Shown here in pieces: positions 52,051 to 63,159 of a DNA stretch of 64,000 bases. The stretch is from Hydractinia symbiolongicarpus. Taxonomy: Eukaryota > Cnidaria > Hydrozoa > Anthoathecata > Hydractiniidae. Position 1 is the stretch's first letter; each line of letters opens with the position of its first letter. The notes under the pieces were generated by a model. The model was not told the DNA's origin. It saw nothing but the letters and a program-made list of their open reading frames with translations, and ran no database searches. Both the position numbers and the translations under genes were made by a program. Where the stretch lies: assembly GCF_029227915.1 (NCBI RefSeq), contig NC_079878.1, forward strand, positions 33,569,501 to 33,633,500. Direction: 5' to 3'.

Positions 52051-55000
52051 TTCTTTGTATACATTCGACTATACGGGCCAAGCCCGGGATTTACGGGAAA
52101 TCGCGAGTTTTCGTTTTCCGGCGATTAAACCTCTTTTATTCAACGTCTCATCAAAAATGAAAACATTTTTGAAAACTACTAGTGTGATGCGTTTTAGTGG
52201 TGAAAAAATAATTCAAAAAATCGTTCTGGAAATGAGTTTACTCACATGGTACTTTCTTTGTATACATTCCACTATACGGGCCAAGCCCGGGATTTACGGG
52301 AAATCGCGAGTTTTCGTTTTCCGGCGATTAAACCTCTTTCATTAAGCGTCTCATCAAAAATGAAAACATTTTTGAAAACTACAAGTCTTATGCGTTTTAT
52401 TAGGGAAAATATAATTTAAAAAATCGTTCGGGAAATGAGTTTACTCCCTGGGTACTTTCTTTGTATACTTTTGACTATACGGGCCGAGTCCGGGATTTAG
52501 GGAAATCGCAGGTTTTCGTTTGCCGGCGATTAAACTGCTTTTATTCAGCGTCTCATCAAAAATGAAAACATTTTTGAAAACTACAAGTCTCATGCGTTTT
52601 AGTGGTGAAAAAATAATTTAAAAAATCGTTCGGGAAATGATTTTACTCCCTGGGTACTTTCTTTGTATACTTTTGACTATACGGGCCAAGCCGGGATTTA
52701 CGGGAAATCGCGGGTTTTCGTTTGCCGGCGATTAAACTTCTTTTATTCAGCGTCTCATCAAAAATGAAAACATTTTTAAAAACTACAAGTCTTATGCGTT
52801 TTAGTGGGGAAAATATAATTTAAAAAATCGTTCTGGAAATGACTTTACTTCCAGGGTACTTTCTTTGTATACTTTTGACTATACGGGCCGAGTCCGGGAT
52901 TTAGGGAAATTGCAGGTTTTCGTTTGCCGGCGATTAAACTGCTTTTATTCAGCGTCTCATTAAAAATGAAAATATTTTTAAAAACTACAAGTCTCATGCG
53001 TTTTAGTGGTGAAAAAATAATTTAAAAAATCGTTCGGGAAATGATTTTACTCCCTGGGTACTTTCTTTATATACTTTTGACTATACGGGCCAAGCAGGGA
53101 TTTACGGGAAATCGCGGGTTTTCGTTTGCCGGCGAATAAACTTCTTTTATTCAGCGTCCCATCAAAAATGAAAACATTTTTAAAAACTACAAGTCTCATG
53201 GGCTTTAGTGGTGAAATAATAATTTACAAAATCGTTCAGGAAATGAGTTTACTCACAGGTTACTTTCTTTGTATACATTCGACTATACGTGCCAAGCAGG
53301 GATTTACGGGAAATCGCGGGTTTTCGTTTGGCGGCGAATAAACTTCTTTTATTCAGCGTCTCATCAAAAATGAAAACATTTTTAAAAACTACAAGTCTCA
53401 TGGGCTTTAGTTGTGAAATAATAATTTACAAAATCGTTCAGGAAATGAGTTTACTCACAGGGTACTTTCTTTGTATACATTCGACTATACGTGCCAAGCC
53501 CGGGATTTACGAGAAATCGCGGGTTTTTGTTTGCCAGCGATTAAACTTCTTTTATTCAGCGTCTCATCAAAAATGAAAACATTTTTGAAAACTACAAGTC
53601 TCATGCGTTTTAGTGGTGAAAAAATACTTTAAAAAATCGTTCTGGAAATGAGTTTACTCACAGGGTACTTTCTTTGTATACATTCGACTATACGTGCCAA
53701 GCCCGGGATTTACGGGAAATCGCGGGTTTTCGTTTGCCAGCGATTAAACTTCTTTTATTCAGCGTTTCATCAAAAATGAAAACATTTTTGAAAACTACAA
53801 GTCTCATGCGTTTTAGTGGTGAAAAAAAAATTTAAAAAATCGTTCGGGAAATGAGTTTACTCCCTGGGTACTTTCTTTGTATACATTCGACTATACGGGC
53901 CAAGCCCCGGATTTACGGGAAAACGCGGGATTTCGTTTGCCGGCGATTAACCCTCTTTCATTAAGCGTCTCATCAAAAATGAAAACATTTTTGAAAACAA
54001 CAAGTCTCATGCGTTTTAGTGGTGAAAAAATAATTTAAAAAATCGTTCGGGAAATGAGTTTACTCCCTGGGTACTTTTTTTGTATACTTTTGACTACACG
54101 GGCCGAGTGTGAGATTTACGGGAAATCGCGGATTTTCGTTTGCCGGCGATTAAACTGCTTTTATTCAGCGTCTCATCAAAAATGAAAACATTTTTGAAAA
54201 CTACAAGTCTCATGCGTTTTAGTGGTGAAAAAATAATTTAAAAAATCGTTCGGGAAATGAGTTTACTCCCTGGGTACTTTCTTTGTATACTTTTGACTAT
54301 ACGGGCCAAGCCGGGATTTACGGGAAATCGCGGGTTTTCGTTTGCCGGCGATTAAACTTCTTTTATTCAGCGTCTCATCAAAAATGAAAACATTTTTATA
54401 AACTGCAAGTCTTATGCGTTTTAGTGGTGAAAAAATAATTTAAAAAATCGTTCTTGAAATGAGTTTACTCACAGGGTACTTTCTTTGTATACATTCGACT
54501 ATACGTGCCAAACCCGGGACTTACGGGAAATCGCGGGTTTTCGTTTGCCGGCGATTAAACTGCTTTTATTCAGCGTCTCATCAAAAATGAAAACATTTTT
54601 GAAAACTACAAGTCTCATGCGTTTTAGTGGTGAAAAAATAATTTAAAAAATCGTTCGGGAAATGAGTTTACTCCCTGTGTACTTTCTTTGTATACTTTTG
54701 ACTATACGGGCCAAGCCGGGATTTACGGGAAATCGCGGGTTTTCGTTTGCCGGCGATTAAACTTCTTTTATTCAGCGTCTTATCAAAAATGAAAACATTT
54801 TTATAAACTGCAAGTCTTATGCGTTTTAGTGGTGAAAAAATAATTTAAAAAATCGTTCTTGAAATGAGTTTACTCACAGGGTACTTTCTTTGTATACATT
54901 CGACTATACGTGCCAAACCCGGGACTTACGGGAAATCGCGGGTTTTCGTTTGCCGGCGATTAAACTGCTTTTATTCAGCGTCTCATCAAAAATGAAAACA

Positions 55001-56842
55001 TTCTTGAAAACTACAAGTCTCATGCGTTTTAGTGGTGAAATAATAATTTAAAAAATCGTTTGGGAAATGAGTTTACTCCCTGGGTACTTTCTTTGTATAC
55101 TTTTGACTATACGGGCCGAGTCCTGGATTTAGGGAAATCGCAGGTTTTCGTTTGCCGGCGATTAAACTGCTTTTATTCAGCGTCTCATCAAAAATGAAAA
55201 CATTTTTGAAAACTACAAGTCTCATGCGTTTTAGTGGTGAAAAAATAATTTAAAAAATCGTTCGGAAAATGAGTTTACTCCCTGGGTACTTTCTTTGTAT
55301 ACTTTTGACTATACGGGCCAAGCCGGGATTTACGGGAAATCGCGGGTTTTCGTTTGCCGGCGATTAAACTTCTTTTATTCAGCGTCTCATCAAAAATGAA
55401 AACATTTTTAAAAACTACATGTCTTATGCGTTTTAGTGGTGAAAAAATAATTTAAAAAGTCGTTCTGTAAATGAGTTTACTCACAGGGTACTTTCTTTGT
55501 ATACATTCGCCTATACGTGCCCAGCCCGGTAATTACGGGAAATCGCGGGTTTTCGTTTGCCGGCGATTAAACTGCTTTTATTCAGCGTCTCATCAAAAAT
55601 GAAAACATTCTTGAAAACTACAAGTCTCATGCGTTTTAGTGGTGAAATAATAATTTAAAAAATCGTTTGGGAAATGAGTTTACTCCCTGGGTACTTTCTT
55701 TGTATACTTTTGACTATACGGGGCGAGTCCAGGATTTACGGTAAATCGCAGGTTTTCGTTTGCCGGCGATTAAACTTTTTTTATTCAGCGTCTCATCAAA
55801 AATGAAAACATTTTTAAAAACTACAAGTCTTATGCGTTTTAGTGGTGAAAAAGTAATTTAAAAAATCGTTCGGGAAATGAGTTTACTCCCTGGGTACTTT
55901 CTTTGTTTACTTTTGACTATACGGGCCAAGCCCGGGATTTACGGGAAATCGCGGGTTTTCGTTTGCCGGCGATTAAACTTCTTTTATTCAGCGTCTCGTC
56001 AGAAATGAAAACATTTTTGAAAACTACAAGTCTCATGCGTTTTAGTGGTGAAAAAATAATTCAAAAAATCGTTCGGGAAATGAGTTTACTCCCTGGGTAC
56101 TTTCTTTATACACTTTTGACTATACGGGCCAAGCCGGGATTTACGGGAAATCGCGGGTTTTCGTTTTCCGGCGATTAAACCTCTTTCATCAAGCGTCTCA
56201 TCAAAAATGAAAACATTTTTGAAAACTACAAGTCTCATGCGTTTTAGTGGTGAAAAAAAAATTTAAAAAATCGTTCGGGAAATGAGTTTACTCCCTGGGT
56301 ACTTTCTTTGTTTACATTCGACTATACGGGCCAAGCCCCGGATTTACGGGAAAACGCGGGATTTCGTTTGCCGGCGATTAAACTGCTTTTATTTAGCGTC
56401 TCATCCAAAATGAAAACATTTTTGAAAACTACAAGTCTCATGCATTTTAGTGATGAAAAAGTAATTTAAAAAATCGTTCGGGAAATGAGTTTACTCCCTG
56501 GGTACTTTCTTTGTATACTTTTGACTATACGGGCCAAGCCCGGGATTTACGGGAAATCGCGGGTTTCGTTTGCCGGCTATTAAACTTCTTTTATTCAGCG
56601 TCTCATCAAAAATGAAAACATTTTTGAAAACTACAAGTCTCATGCGTTTTAGTGGTGAAAAAAAAAATTTAAAAAATCGTTCGGGAAATGAGTTTACTCC
56701 CTGGGTACTTTCTTTGTATACATTCGACTATACGGGCCAAGCCCCGGATTTACGGGAAAACGCGGGATTTCGTTTGCCGACGATTAAACTGCTTTTATTC
56801 AGCGTCTCATCAAAAATGAAAACATTTTTGAAAACTACAAGT
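52051..56842 (+). repeat. Right end of the forward Sat-1 array, mixed subtypes
   Basis: Contains the copy of the 11.8-12.1 kb block (52055-52345), two adjacent GGGCTTTAG units (53200 and 53402), the diverged third copy of the 7.7-kb block (from about 53.8 kb), and S4 units near 53.9, 56.3 and 56.75 kb. The ATTTACGGTAAATCG and GGGGCGAGTCC variants near 55720 resemble monomers in the inverted array. The last monomer stops mid-unit after ACAAGT at 56842. Confidence 0.75.
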
Positions 56843-56846
56843 GGAA
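56843..56846. other. Sat-1 orientation-switch breakpoint
   Basis: Forward sequence ends AAAACTACAAGT (to 56842) and reverse-complement monomer begins AGTCGAATGTATAC (from 56847). The four bases between, GGAA, belong to neither side in register. The reverse monomers next to the break match forward monomers ending about 320 bp before it: GAAAAAGTAATTT at 56455-56467 is mirrored by AAATTACTTTTTC around 56906-56918, and the next unit inward also matches. This gives an imperfect inverted repeat of about 400 bp per arm with a spacer of about 320 bp. Confidence 0.85.
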
Positions 56847-59800
56847 AGTCGAATGTATACAAAGAAAGTACCCAGGGAGTAAACTCATTTCCCGAACGAT
56901 TTTTTAAATTACTTTTTCACCACTAAAACGCATGAGACTTGTAGTTTTCAAAAATGTTTTTATTTTTGATGAGACGCTGAATAAGAGCAGCTAATCGCCG
57001 GCAAACGAAATCCCGCGTTTTCCCGTAAATCCGGGGCTTGGCCCGTATAGTCGAATGTATACAAAGAAAGTACCCAGGGAGTAAACTCATTTCCCGAACG
57101 ATTTTTTAAATTTTTTTTTCACCACTAAAACGCATGAGACTTGTAGTTTTCAAAAATGTTTTCATTTTTGATGAGAAGCTTAATGAAAGAGGTTTAATCG
57201 CCGGAAAACGAAAACTCGCGATTTCCCGTAAATCCCGGGCTTGGCCCGGATAGTCGAATGTATACAAAGAAAGTACCCTGTGAGTAAACTCATTTCCAGA
57301 ACGATTTTTTAAATTATTTTTTCACCACTAAAACGCATAAGACTTGTAGTTTTTAAAAATGTTTTCATTTTTGATGAGACGCTAAATAAAAGAAGTTTAA
57401 TCGCCGGCAAACGAAAACCCGCGATTTCCCGTAAATCCCGGCTTGGCCCGTATAGTCAAAAGTATACAAAGAAAGTACCCAGGGAGTAAACTCATTTCCC
57501 GAACGATTTTTTAAATTATTTTTTCAACACTAAAACGCATGAGACTTGTAGTTTTCAAAAATGTTTTCATTTTTGATGAGACGCTGAATAAAAGAAGTTT
57601 AATCGCCGGCAAACGAAAACCCGCGATTTCCCGTAAATCCCGGGCTTGGCCCGTATAGTCGAATGTATACAAAGAAAGTACCCTGTGAGTAAACTCATTT
57701 CCAGAACGATTTTTTAAATTATTTTTTCACCACTAAAACGCATAAGACTTGTAGTTTTTAAAAATGTTTTCATTTTTGATGAGACGCTGAATAAAAGAAG
57801 TTTAATCGCCGGCAAACGAAAACCCGCGATTTCCCGTAAATCCCGGCTTGGCCCGCACAGTCAAAAGTATACAAAGAAAGTAGCCAGGGAGTAAACTCAT
57901 TTCCCGAACGATTTTTTAAATTATTTTTTCAACACTAAAACGCATGAGACTTGTAGTTTTCAAAAATGTTTTCATTTTTGATGAGACGCTGAATAAAAGA
58001 AGTTTAATCGCCGGCAAACGAAAACCCGCGATTTCCCGTAAATCCCGGGCTTGGCCCGTATAGTCGAATGTATACAAAGAAAGTACCCTGTGAGTAAACT
58101 CATTTCCAGAACGATTTTTTAAATTATTTTTTCACCACTAAAACGCATAAGACTTGTAGTTTTTAAAAATGTTTTCATTTTTGATGAGACGCTGAATAAA
58201 AGAAGTTTAATCGCCGGCAAACGAAAACCCGCGATTTCCTGTAAATCCCGGCTTGGCCCGCAGAGTCAAAAGTATACAAAGAAAGTACCCAGGGAGTAAA
58301 CTCATTTCCCGAACGATTTTTTAAATTATTTTTTCACCACTAAAACGCATGAGACTTGTAGTTTTCAAAAATGTTTTCATTTTTGATGAGACGCTGAATA
58401 AAAGAAGTTTAATCGCCGGCAAACGAAAACCCGCGATTTCCCTTAAATCCCGGGCTTGGCCCGTATAGTCAAAAGTATACAAAGAAAGTACCCAGGGAGT
58501 AAACTCATTTCCCGAACGATTTTTTAAATTATTATTTCACCACTAAAACGTATGAGACTTGTAGTTTTTAAAAATGTTTTCATTTTTGATGAGACGCTGA
58601 ATAAAAGAAGTTTAATCGCCGGCAAACGAAAACCTGCGATTTCCCGTAAATCCTGGACTCGGCCCGTATAGTCAAAAGTATACAAAGAAAGTACCCAGGG
58701 AGTAAACCCATTTCCCAAACGATTTTTTAAATTATTATTTCACCACTAAAACGCACGAGACTTGTAGTTTTCAAGAATTTTTTCTTTTTTGATGAGACGC
58801 TGAATAAAAGCAGTATAATCGCCGGCAAACGAAAACCCGCGATTTCCCGTAAATCCCGGCTTGGCCCGTATAGTCAAAAGTATACAAAGAAAGTACCCAG
58901 GGAGTAAACTCATTTCCAGAACGATTTTTTAAATTATTTTTTCACCACTAAAACGCATGAGACTTGTAGTTATCAAAAATGTTTTCATTTTTGATGAGAC
59001 GCTGAATAAAAGAAGTTTAATCGCCGGCAAACGAAAAACCGCGATTTCCCGTGAATCCCGGGCTTGGCCCGTATAGTCAAAAGTATACAAAGAAAGTACC
59101 CAGGGAGTAAACTCATTTCCCGAACGATTTTTTAAATTACTTTTTCACCACTAAAACGCATGAGACTTGTAGTTTTCAAAATTGTTTTTATTTTTGATGA
59201 GATGCTGAATAAGAGCAGTTTAATCGCCGGCAAACGAAATCCCGCGTTTTCCCGTAAATCCGGGGCTTGGCCCGTATAGTCGAATGTATACAAAGAAAGT
59301 ACCCAGGGAGTAAACTCATTTCCCGAACGATTTTTTAAATTTTTTTTTCACCACTAAAACGCATGAGACTTGTAGTTTTCAAAAATGTTTTCATTTTTGA
59401 TGAGACGCTTAATGAAAGAGGTTTAATCGCCGGAAAACGAAAACCCGCGATTTCCCGTAAATCCCGGGCTTGGCCCGTATAGTCGAATGTATACAAAGAA
59501 AGTACCCTGTGAGTAAACTCATTTCCAGAACGATTTTTTAAATTATTTTTTCACCACTAAAACGCATAAGACTTGTAGTTTTTAAAAATGTTTTCATTTT
59601 TGATGAGACGCTGAATAAAAGAAGTTTAATCGCCGGCAAACGAAAACCCGCGATTTCCCGTAAATCCCGGCTTGGCCCGCAGAGTCAAAAGTATACAAAG
59701 AAAGTACCCAGGGAGTAAACTCATTTCCCGAACGATTTTTTAAATTATTTTTTCAACACTAAAACGCATGAGACTTGTAGTTTTCAAAAATGTTTTCATT

Positions 59801-60926
59801 TTTGATGAGACGCTGAATAAAAGAAGTTTAATCGCCGGCAAACGAAAACCCGCGATTTCCCGTAAATCCCGGGCTTGGCCCGTATAGTCGAATGTATACA
59901 AAGAAAGTACCCTGTGAGTAAACTCATTTCCAGAACGATTTTTTAAATTATTTTTTCACCACTAAAACGCATAAGACTTGTAGTTTTTAAAAATGTTTTC
60001 ATTTTTGATGAGACGCTAAATAAAAGAAGTTTAATCGCTGGCAAACGAAAACCCGCGATTTCCCGTAAATCCCGGCTTGGCCCGTATAGTCAAAAGTATA
60101 CAAAGAAAGTACCCAGGGAGTAAACTCATTTCCCGAACGATTTTTTAAATTATTTTTTCAACACTAAAACGCATGAGACTTGTAGTTTTCAAAAATGTTT
60201 TCATTTTTGATGAGACGCTGAATAAAAGAAGTTTAATCGCCGGCAAACGAAAACCCGCGATTTCCCGTGAATCCCGGGCTTGGCCCGTATAGTCAAAAGT
60301 ATACAAAGAAAGTACCCAGGGAGTAAACTCATTTCCCGAACGATTTTTTAAATTATTTTTCACCACTAAAACGCATGAGACTTGTAGTTTTCAAAAATGT
60401 TTTCATTTTTGATGAGACGCTGAATAAAAGAAGTTTAATCGCCGGCAAACGAAAACCCGCTATTTCCCGTAAATCCCGGGCTTGGCCCGTATAGTCGAAT
60501 GTATACAAAGAAAGTACCCTGTGAGTAAACTCATTTCCAGAACGATTTTTTAAATTATTTTTTCACCACTAAAACGCATGAGACTTGTAGTTTTTAAAAA
60601 TGTTTTCATTTTTGATGAGACGCTGAATAAAAGAAGTTTAATCGTCGGCAAACGAAAACCTGCGATTTCCCGTAAATCCTGGACTCGGCCCGTATAGTCA
60701 AAAGTATACAAAGAAAGTACCCAGGGAGTAAACTCATTTCCCAAACGATTTTTTAAATTATTATTTCACCACTAAAACGCATGAGACTTGTAGTTTTCAA
60801 GAATGTTTTCATTTTTGATCAGACGCTAATTAAAAGCAGTTTAATCGCCGGCAAACGAAAACCCGCGATTTCCCGTAAATCCCGGGCTTGGCACGTATAG
60901 TCGAATGTATACAAAGAAAGTACCCT
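56847..60926 (-). repeat. Sat-1 array, inverted orientation (~20 monomers)
   Basis: Every monomer is now the reverse complement (GTATACAAAGAAAGTACCC, CATTTTTGATGAGACGC, CGCCGGCAAACG). The unit length stays 202-203 bp. The same S1, S2, S3-like and S4 subtypes are present, so this is the same family and not a diverged relative. The last monomer is cut inside AAAGTACCCTGTG, just after TACCCT at 60926. Copied pairs within it have offsets of about 2228 bp (AATAAGAGCAG at 56980 and 59208) and 2026 bp (TCCTGGACTC at 58651 and 60677). Confidence 0.95.
57270..58290 (-). repeat. Dimeric higher-order repeat (~405 bp) in the inverted array
   Basis: Monomers alternate between the CCCTGTGAG form (S1, about 57275, 57680 and 58087) and the CCCAGGGAG form (S2), giving a period of 405-407 bp. 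One S2 unit near 57880 has AGCCAGGGAG. The S2 units of the second and third periods have CGCACAGTC and CGCAGAGTC in place of CGTATAGTC. Confidence 0.75.
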
Positions 60927-60928
60927 AA
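60926..60928. other. Sat-1 / Sat-2 junction
   Basis: Inverted Sat-1 reads AAAGTACCCT, where GTGAG would be expected next. Sat-2 begins at ACCACAGCGCCC (60928), where a complete unit would be preceded by GCGCT. One A (60927) lies between them. Both families would have CT next to the break, so a two-base microhomology is possible. No mobile-element terminal repeat or target duplication is visible. Confidence 0.85.
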
Positions 60929-61300
60929 CCACAGCGCCCAGTGTAATCGCTGAGTTTCGGCAATCACGTCAAGTTAAGAAGAATGTTTTTTCTTGGAGTC
61001 CAATTGTCTCATTTATCACATTTATCAGGTCACGGTCCAAAGTTAGCTCAATCAAGTCCCACAGTCAATCGTTTCATTGTTAATAGCGATGCAACCTAGT
61101 AATCTCAGAAAAATATCGCTAAATACATGTTGATACCAATATGTGATCCAACCGTTGTAACTCAAACGGACTGACACCGTTAGAAAGTCAATGAAATGTA
61201 GTCTTTGAAACTGTTGCTATTTCTTTAGCGCGCGATAACGGTTAGGATTGGTCCCACAGTAAAGTATGACTTACTTATCTAAATTTTTAAATGAAGCGCT
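60928..61300 (+). repeat. Sat-2 unit 1 (type A), the first after the junction
   Basis: Type A, with AATCGTTTCATTG and GGTTAGGATTGGTCCC. It carries several private changes (GAGTTTCGGC, GTCACGGTCC, TTGATACCAATATG), as often seen at array edges where homogenisation is weaker. Confidence 0.85.
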
Positions 61301-61311
61301 ACCACAGCGCC
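61295..61311. other. Short GC hairpin at the Sat-2 unit boundary (exemplar)
   Basis: GCGCT-ACCAC-AGCGC is a perfect 5-bp stem with a 5-base loop, found at each complete unit boundary. The junction with Sat-1 removes the left arm and begins at the loop (ACCAC). Confidence 0.55.
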
Positions 61312-61671
61312 CAGTGTAACCGCTGAGTTCCGGCAATCACGTCAAGTGAAGAAGACTGTTTTTTCTTGGAGTCCAATTGTCTCATTTATCACATTTATCA
61401 GGGCACAGTCCAAAGTTAGTTCAAATAAGTCCTACAGTCAATCGATTCATTTTTAAAGTGATGCAACCTAGTAATATCAGAAAAACATCGCCAAATACAT
61501 GTTGGTACGAATATGTGACCAAACCGTTGTACCTTAAGCGGACTGACACCGTTAGAAAGTCAATGAAATGTAGTTTTTGAAGCTGTCGCTATTTCTTCAC
61601 AGCGCGGTACGGATATGATTGGTTCCACAGTAAAGAATGACTTATTTATCTAAATTTTTAAATAAAGCGCT
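61301..61671 (+). repeat. Sat-2 unit 2 (type B)
   Basis: Type B, with GTGAAGAAGACTG, AATCGATTCATTTT, CATCGCCAAAT and GGTACGGATATGATTGG. A frame from TTG at 61377 is open for 67 codons (61377-61580), but is absent from the A units. Confidence 0.85.
61380..61400 (+). repeat. 9-bp tandem duplication inside Sat-2 (exemplar)
   Basis: CATTTATCA occurs twice in direct succession in units 1-4, 6 and 7, and again at the window end in unit 9. In units 5 and 8 the first copy has changed to CTTTATAACA-like sequence. It is a small internal duplication inherited with the monomer. Confidence 0.65.
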
Positions 61672-62044
61672 ACCACAGCGCCCAGTGTAATCGCTGAGTT
61701 CCGGCAATCACGTGAAATTAAGAAAAATGTTTTTTCTTGGAGTCCAATTGTCTCATTTATCACATTTATCAGGTCACAGTCGAAAGTTACTTCAATTAAA
61801 TCCCACAGTCAATCGTTTCATTGTTACAAGCGATGCAACCTATTAATATATAAAAAATATCGCTAAATACATGTTGGTACGAATATGTGACGCAACCGTT
61901 GTAACTGAAGCAGATTGATACCGTTAGAAAGTCAATGAAATGCGGTTTTTGAAACTGTTGCTACTTCTTCAGCGCGCGATAACGGTTAGGATTGGTCCCA
62001 CAGTAAAGTATGACTTACTTATCTAAATTTTTAAATGAAGCGCT
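61672..62044 (+). repeat. Sat-2 unit 3 (type A)
   Basis: Type A. Private features are CACGTGAAATTAAG, CAGTCGAAAG, CCTATTAATATATAAAA and GAAGCAGATTGATACC. Confidence 0.85.
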
Positions 62045-62416
62045 ACCACAGCGCCCAGTGTAACCGCTGAGTTCCGGCAATCACGTCAAGTGAAGAAGAC
62101 TGTTTTTTCTTGGAGTCCAATTGTCTCATTTATCACATTTATCAGGGCACAGTCCAAAGTTAGTTCAAATAAGTCCTACAGTCAATCGATTCATTTTTAA
62201 AGTGATGCAACCTAGTAATATCAGAAAAATATCGCTAAATACATTTTGGTACGAATATGTGACCAAACCGTTGTACCTTAAGCGGACTGACACCGTTAGA
62301 AAGTCAAAGAAATGTAGTTTTCGAAGCTGTTGCTATTTCTTCACAGTGCGAGAACGGATAGGATTGGTTCCACAGTAAAGAATGACTTATTTATCTAAAT
62401 TTTTATATGAAGCGCT
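62045..62416 (+). repeat. Sat-2 unit 4 (type B), start of the 1115-bp trimer
   Basis: Type B, with CATTTTGGTACG and GCGAGAACGGATAGG. It is nearly identical to unit 7, 1115 bp downstream. The open stretch 62121-62378 (85 codons) recurs at 63236-63493 for that reason. Confidence 0.85.
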
Positions 62417-62788
62417 ACCACAGCGCCCAGCGTAATCGCTGAGTTCCGGCAATTACGTCAATTTAAGAAGAATGTTTTTTTTTTAGTCCAATTGTCTCCT
62501 TTATAACATTTATCAGGTCACAGTTCAAAGTTAGTTCATTTCAGTCCCACAGTCAATCGTTTCACTGTTAAAAGCGACGCAACCTAGTAATATCAGATAA
62601 ATATCGCTAAATACATGTTGGTACGAATATGTGACCCAACCGTTGTAACTCAAACGGACTGACACCGTTAGAAAGTCAATGAAATTTAGTATTTGAAACT
62701 GTTGCTATTTCTTCAGCGCGCAATAACGGCTGGGATTGGTCCCACAGTAAAAAATGACTTATTAATCTAAATTTTGAAATAAAGCGCT
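62417..62788 (+). repeat. Sat-2 unit 5 (type A)
   Basis: Type A, with CAGCGTAATCGC, a T run near 62476, GTCTCCTTTATAACA and AACGGCTGGG. It pairs with unit 8 at offset 1115. Confidence 0.85.
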
Positions 62789-63159
62789 ACCACAGCGCCC
62801 AGTGTAATCGCTGAGTTCCGGCAATCGTGTCAAATTAAGCTAAATGTTATTTCTTGGAGTCCAATTGTCTCATTTATCACATTTATCAGGGCACAGTCCA
62901 AAGTTAGTTTAAATAAGTCCTACAGTCAATCGATTCATTTTTAAAGTGATGCAACCTAGTAATATCAGAAAAACATCGCCAAATACATGTTGGTACGAAT
63001 ATGTGACCAAACCGTTGTACCTTAAGCGGACTGACACCGTTAGAAAGTCAATGAAATGTAGTTTTTGAAGTTGTCGCTTGTTCTTCACAGCGCGGTACGG
63101 ATATGATTGGTTCCACAGTAAAGAATGACTTATTTATCTAAATTTTTAAATGAAGCGCT
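62789..63159 (+). repeat. Sat-2 unit 6 (chimeric start, type B tail)
   Basis: The first ~100 bp has a distinctive CGTGTCAAATTAAGC, also seen in unit 9. The remainder matches unit 2 (CATCGCCAAAT, GGTACGGATATG). It looks like a recombinant between two lineages, or a distinct third position of the trimer. Confidence 0.8.

Larger units (their letters stand above)
1..56842 (+). repeat. Sat-1 satellite array, forward orientation (~202-203 bp monomer, ~280 copies)
   Basis: A conserved word, ATCGTTC(G/T)GG, recurs every 202-203 bp from position 19 (19, 221, 423, 626 and so on) to the break at 56842, and reading through I found no non-satellite insertion. The monomer runs in order: ATCGTTCGGG, CTCCCTGGG or CTCACAGGG, GTATAC, GACTATACGG, a CC(C)GGGATTTACGGG block, TTGCCGGCGATTAAAC, AGCGTCTCATC, an A/T dyad around AAAATGAAAACATTTT, ACAAGTCTCATGCGTTTTAG, and an A-rich tail. 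Length differs mainly by two versus three Cs in the CC(C)GGG block and by small indels. Consensus GC is about 38% by hand count. The array is open at the left window edge. I do not recognise the family, so a link to a named satellite needs a database search. Confidence 0.97.

Noticed and set aside
56570-56926. The longest open stretch in the window (118 codons)
   Set aside because: It crosses the orientation-switch breakpoint, so it is a fusion of a forward monomer with antisense of another. It has no domain and no plausible gene history.
1-60926. A CRISPR array, given the regular repetition
   Set aside because: The whole 202-203 bp unit is repeated with no unique spacers, and there are no cas genes. 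It is a tandem satellite.
60927-61300. A transposon or rRNA spacer at the Sat-1/Sat-2 boundary
   Set aside because: Sat-2 is itself tandem at 371-373 bp. No terminal inverted repeats, target-site duplication, or tRNA- or rRNA-like sequence was seen.
62121-62378. 85-codon open frames in Sat-2 B units (also 61377-61580 and 63236-63493)
   Set aside because: Present only in B units, closed in A units and in unit 6, and duplicated exactly with the 1115-bp period. They are explained by the satellite.
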